Assembly (NCBI GenBank): GCA_030681635.1
Contig: JAUXRT010000588.1
Span: 1-8,394, forward strand
From: Reyranella sp.
GTDB lineage: Bacteria > Pseudomonadota > Alphaproteobacteria > Reyranellales > Reyranellaceae
DNA length: 8,394 bases
Direction: 5' to 3'
Notes under the pieces: generated by a model
What the model saw: the letters and a program-made list of their open reading frames with translations, nothing else
Database searches by the model: none
What the model was told of the DNA's origin: nothing
Shown: piece by piece, positions 5,964-8,394 of the stretch
Layout: the number at the start of each line of letters is the position of its first letter
Numbering within the stretch: position 1 is the first letter of the stretch
Translations under genes and position numbers: made by a program

Positions 5964-6802
5964 ACCCGCGTCTTGGCTTCCTGCCAGAGCGATTCCATCT
6001 CTTCGAGGCTCGCATCCGTGGGCTTGCGGCCTTGGACGGCGAGCTGGCGCTCGATATAGCCGAAGCGGCGCTCGAACTTGTCGTTGGTGGCGCGAAGCGC
6101 CGCCTCGGGATCGACCTTGCAGTGGCGCGCAAGATTGGCCACGGCGAACAGCACATCGCCCAGTTCGTCGGTCAGGCGGGCCTGGTCGACGGTGCCGGCC
6201 GTGATCTCGGCACGCAGTTCGCCCAATTCCTCCTCGATCTTGTCGATGACGGGCGCGATATCGGCCCAGTCGAAGCCGACCCGGGCGGCGCGCTTCTGGA
6301 TCTTCTCGGCCCGCAGGAGGGCGGGAAGGGCGCGCGCCACCCCGTCCAAGGCGCCGGCCGGTGCCGCGGTCTGCTTGGCCGCGCGCTCGGCCGCCTTGCG
6401 GGCTTCCCAGGACACGGTCTGGGCTTCGGACGTGTCGATCGTGGCGTCGCCGAACACGTGCGGATGGCGGTCGATCATCTTCTCGGCAATGGCGGATGCC
6501 ACGTCGGCAAAGCCGAAGGCCTGGGCCTCCTGGGCGATCTGGGCGTGGTAGACGACCTGGAGCAGCAGATCGCCCAATTCCTCCTTGAGCGCCGGCATGT
6601 CGTTGCGCTCGATGGCATCGGCGACCTCGTAAGCTTCCTCGATCGTGTACGGCGCGATCGTCCGGAAGGTCTGGTCGATGTCCCAGGGGCAGCCATGCTG
6701 GCGGTCGCGCAGCCAGGCCATGACGGCGAGGAGGCGTGGCAACGGCTCCTTGGGAAGGCTGTCGGCGGTGGGACGATCAGAGGTCATGCCGGTTTGTATC
6801 AT
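5960..6802 (-). CDS. mazG: Nucleoside triphosphate pyrophosphohydrolase MazG
   Basis: MazG hydrolyses (d)NTPs to the monophosphate and pyrophosphate, cleaning the nucleotide pool and, in E. coli, limiting ppGpp. This 280-residue protein has the two MazG repeats of the long form (E. coli 263 residues). After GCPWD (37-41), the first repeat has E55, E56 and E59 in TIEEAYE and E74, E75 and D78 in KEELGD. The second has E191, E192 and E195 in EEELGE and E213 and D216 in DELGD. ALPALLRAEKIQKRA and KFERRFGYIE are typical of the family. All metal-binding acidic residues are present. The start could be ATG 6802 or ATG 6787 (five residues shorter); neither has a good ribosome site, so the start is uncertain. 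The region upstream is very AT-rich and may hold its promoter. It is often near hflX in related genomes. Confidence 0.94.
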   Translation of the reverse strand: MIQTGMTSDRPTADSLPKEPLPRLLAVMAWLRDRQHGCPWDIDQTFRTIAPYTIEEAYEVADAIERNDMPALKEELGDLLLQVVYHAQIAQEAQAFGFADVASAIAEKMIDRHPHVFGDATIDTSEAQTVSWEARKAAERAAKQTAAPAGALDGVARALPALLRAEKIQKRAARVGFDWADIAPVIDKIEEELGELRAEITAGTVDQARLTDELGDVLFAVANLARHCKVDPEAALRATNDKFERRFGYIERQLAVQGRKPTDASLEEMESLWQEAKTRV

Positions 6803-6864
6803 ATATCCAATTATCGTATAATATATATTATGACAAATTAATATATATGCAGTTTATCAAATAA
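6803..6864 (-). promoter_or_regulatory. AT-rich intergenic gap upstream of mazG
   Basis: This 62-base gap is almost entirely A and T in otherwise GC-rich DNA. It includes a perfect 14-base palindrome, ATAATATATATTAT (6818-6831), and further AATTAATATATAT runs. On the - strand several weak promoter-like pairs exist, for example TTGTCA with GATAAT 15 bases later, but the spacing is short and no pair is convincing. It is the likely site of a mazG promoter or of a DNA-bending or nucleoid-protein site. No hairpin with a T-run was found to terminate the upstream gene. Confidence 0.4.
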
Positions 6865-7548
6865 CTACCAATCTATTTTAAGATTTTCCTTCAGGAGCGC
6901 GAGAAACTTGATGCCGCGACCGGCCTCACTCGCCGGAACGCCCAACGTCAGCAAGACACCCAGTTTGGGATTACCCGGCTGTGGGATGACGACATCGAAG
7001 ACCACCCGCTGCTCGGCATCGCCCTGGGCCTTGGGTGCATTCTCGAACACCACGAGAAAGCTCCCATCCCCGAGCTTGCGCGCCTGTGCCTTGACGCCCG
7101 GCCGCCGCGCCTGGATGGAGCCGGCCTTGGTCGAAGCATAGTGCTCGGCGTCCTTCACGCCCTCGTAGTCGAAATCGACCCGCCAAACGACGACGCGGAA
7201 GCGCTTGTCGCTGCTGTAGCCGACGCCCCGCTCCCAATCCTCGGTCGCGAGCCAGCCGAGCGGCACCGCCAGGGTCACCCGGATCTGGTCGAAGCGGACG
7301 CGAGCAAGGCCCTTGGCGCTGTCGATCCCGAGGACCCTGGCAACGGGTGGATTGGGCCCGCCCGCGATGATGGGATCGGTGCGGGAAAAGCTCGCGCCAT
7401 TGTCGAGGGTCGCGAAGTCCAGAAAGGTCAGGCCGCCGGCATCGAGTTTGTCGCTGGCACGCGCCGGCGACGCCAGGCAGAGCACTGCACCGGCTGTCGC
7501 CAGGAACAGCCTGCGGCCGGACTCCTTTCGTTTCACTTCATTTATCAT
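6865..7548 (-). CDS. Hypothetical exported protein, possible Tat signal
   Basis: I do not recognise this 227-residue protein. The N-terminus is basic (KRKESGRRLF), followed by a hydrophobic segment (about 14-27) and a likely signal peptidase site after A31 (SPARA, then SDKL), so it is probably exported to the periplasm. SGRRLFLA resembles a twin-arginine motif (S/T-RR-x-F-L-K) but is not a perfect match. The only cysteine, C24, is inside the signal peptide and is not in a lipobox. The mature part looks soluble and rich in beta strands, with alternating hydrophobic stretches such as RFRVVVWRVDFDY and FLVVFENA, and no further membrane segment or catalytic motif that I can name. ATG 7548 is preferred, with GGAAG about 11 bases upstream; a TTG at 7566 would add six residues. 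It lies between the PhnP-like gene and mazG, with AT-rich gaps on both sides. Confidence 0.72.
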   Translation of the reverse strand: MINEVKRKESGRRLFLATAGAVLCLASPARASDKLDAGGLTFLDFATLDNGASFSRTDPIIAGGPNPPVARVLGIDSAKGLARVRFDQIRVTLAVPLGWLATEDWERGVGYSSDKRFRVVVWRVDFDYEGVKDAEHYASTKAGSIQARRPGVKAQARKLGDGSFLVVFENAPKAQGDAEQRVVFDVVIPQPGNPKLGVLLTLGVPASEAGRGIKFLALLKENLKIDW

Positions 7549-7589
7549 GTGAGGATGTTCTTCCAAGTAATTGTTCTAGAAAGAATATC
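7549..7589 (-). promoter_or_regulatory. Short AT-rich gap upstream of the exported-protein gene
   Basis: These 41 bases, lower in GC than the flanking genes, hold the TTCTAGAA palindrome (7574-7581) and a GGAAG ribosome site for the hypothetical gene. No convincing -35/-10 pair was found, so the gene may be read from the upstream operon. Confidence 0.3.
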
Positions 7590-8357
7590 TCAGGATGTTT
7601 CAATCACCATGCCATCCTGGCAAGGATGTACGTGCGGCGGCGTCAGACGGTCGATCTCAGCATAATCCATATCGACATGCAGGTTGGTCAAAAAAGCCCG
7701 GGCAGGCCGAACCCGGTCAATCCATTCAAGCGCCCGCTCTAGGTGGGCGTGGGTCGGGTGCGGGCGAAACCTCATGGCATCGACAACCAGCACCTCGACC
7801 CCCTGGATCGCCTCAAAGGCGCTCTCCGGCAGCGTCACCACATCGTTGGCATAGGCGAGTTGCCCGAAGCGGAAACCCATCGACGGCGCCAGGCCATGGT
7901 CCTGGACGAAGGGAACCACCGGCACGCCGGCGGCCTGGAAGGGCCCGTCGATCTGGTTGGCCTGATAGATCGGATTGTAGACGCCGCTGCCCTCGGCCTC
8001 GAAGCAGTAGCCGAAGCGCTGGCGCAGGATCGCCAGCGTCCGCGGGTCCGCCCAGGCCTCGATTCGTCCCTGACGGATCGCGTAGGGCCGCAGATCGTCG
8101 ATGCCGTGGACTTGGTCGGCATGCTCGTGCGTCCAGATTACCGCGTCGACACGTTCAGCGCGCGCATCCAGCAACTGTGATCGCAGGTCGGGCGAGGTGT
8201 CGACCAACACGGTCTTGCCTTTGTCTTGGACCAGGATCGAGCAGCGCCGGCGCCGGTTGCGGTCATCCTCGGGGTTGGCCGCCCCCCACTCACCCTACCC
8301 GTCCTTGCCACCCGGCCGCGGAACGCCTCCTGAGCTGCCGCAGCCGAGGATCGTCAC
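7590..8357 (-). pseudogene. PhnP-like metallo-beta-lactamase-fold hydrolase, interrupted by an in-frame TAG
   Basis: The full frame runs from a GTG at 8357, overlapping the tatD stop as GTGA, to a TGA at 7590-7592: 255 codons plus stop, with an amber codon at codon 21 (8297-8295). Before it the frame encodes the family start VTILGCGSSGGVP; after it come GEWGAANP, RNRRRRCSILV and TVLVDTSPDLR, all typical of alphaproteobacterial PhnP-related phosphodiesterases. The metal site follows: THEHADQVHGIDDLRP (H77, H79, D81, H84), H154 in VQDHG, D193 in VVDAMR, HPTHAHL and LTNLHVDMDY (H227). Without readthrough, the first usable downstream start is the GTG at 8210, giving 206 residues that lack the first 49 residues, including the GCGSSGG strand-loop. 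Conservation on both sides argues for a very recent nonsense change, a base error, or amber suppression. The family's usual role is cleavage of cyclic or small phosphodiesters; the substrate is unknown here. Confidence 0.82.
8295..8297 (-). other. In-frame amber codon in the PhnP-like gene
   Basis: The - strand codon is TAG, between GGKDG and GEWGAANP. The frame is conserved without a shift on either side, so a single base substitution (for example from TGG or CAG) is enough to explain it. Confidence 0.8.
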
Positions 8358-8394
8358 CCGCACTGCTGACGCCCCGCCTTGGCAAACAGCCGGA
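8354..8394 (-). CDS. tatD: 3' end of tatD (TatD-family metal-dependent hydrolase), partial
   Basis: The - strand frame entering from the window edge encodes RLFAKAGRQQCG and stops with TGA at 8356-8354. RLFAKA preceded by the last two bases of a TTC-type codon matches the usual TatD C-terminal NFFRLF-KA ending. The stop overlaps the GTG start of the PhnP-like gene, and the tatD then PhnP-like order is standard in alphaproteobacteria. TatD is a cytoplasmic metal-dependent nuclease/hydrolase. Only 12 residues are visible, so the call depends on this motif and on context. Confidence 0.6.
   Translation of the reverse strand, partial: RLFAKAGRQQCG

Noticed and set aside
5858..6841. A 327-codon + strand open frame opposite mazG
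   Set aside because: mazG on the - strand has both MazG repeats with all acidic residues. The + strand translation is low in motif content, and its tail runs through the AT-rich gap.
8117..8134. HEHADQ in place of the usual HxHxDH metal motif as a lesion in the PhnP-like gene
   Set aside because: From memory of the family, DHADQTHGIDD-type motifs are common in alphaproteobacterial members, with the next histidine nearby, so it is probably a clade trait.

Overview
The window looks like chromosomal DNA of a high-GC alphaproteobacterium, most likely Rhodospirillales-like. The evidence is the gene order (ntrX, D-amino-acid transaminase, hfq, hflX on the + strand; tatD, a PhnP-like metallo-beta-lactamase-fold gene and mazG on the - strand), the alphaproteobacterial form of Hfq (one-residue insertion before the YKHAIS motif, short acidic tail) and the NtrX-type response regulator. 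No rRNA, tRNA, CRISPR array, insertion sequence or phage gene was seen.

Positions 1-3057 (+): a possible 3' end of ntrY, then ntrX, a class IV PLP aminotransferase (dat) and a HAD-family phosphatase. These are closely spaced or overlapping, so probably one transcript. Positions 3058-4774 (+): a new transcription start with a structured leader, then hfq and hflX, separated by one base, with hflX apparently starting at TTG. Positions 4771-5955 (+): a strong sigma70-type promoter overlaps the hflX stop codon and drives a stand-alone groES with no groEL beside it, followed five bases later by an inositol-monophosphatase-family gene.

Positions 5960-8394 (-): the end of tatD, the PhnP-like gene, an unrecognised exported protein and mazG, all transcribed leftwards and meeting the + strand genes tail to tail with four bases between the stop codons. 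mazG and the unrecognised gene are each preceded by an AT-rich gap that stands out in this GC-rich DNA.

Most of this is conserved housekeeping: nitrogen/redox signalling (NtrX), D-amino acid supply for peptidoglycan (Dat), RNA chaperoning (Hfq), ribosome rescue (HflX), protein folding (GroES) and nucleotide-pool cleaning (MazG). I do not see a clear new multi-gene system. The best leads are: (1) an in-frame amber codon at codon 21 of the PhnP-like gene, whose reading frame is otherwise well conserved on both sides; (2) an NtrX whose Walker B aspartate is replaced by lysine; (3) an orphan groES plus IMPase pair apparently inserted between hflX and mazG; (4) an unknown exported protein between the PhnP-like gene and mazG, with AT-rich junctions.
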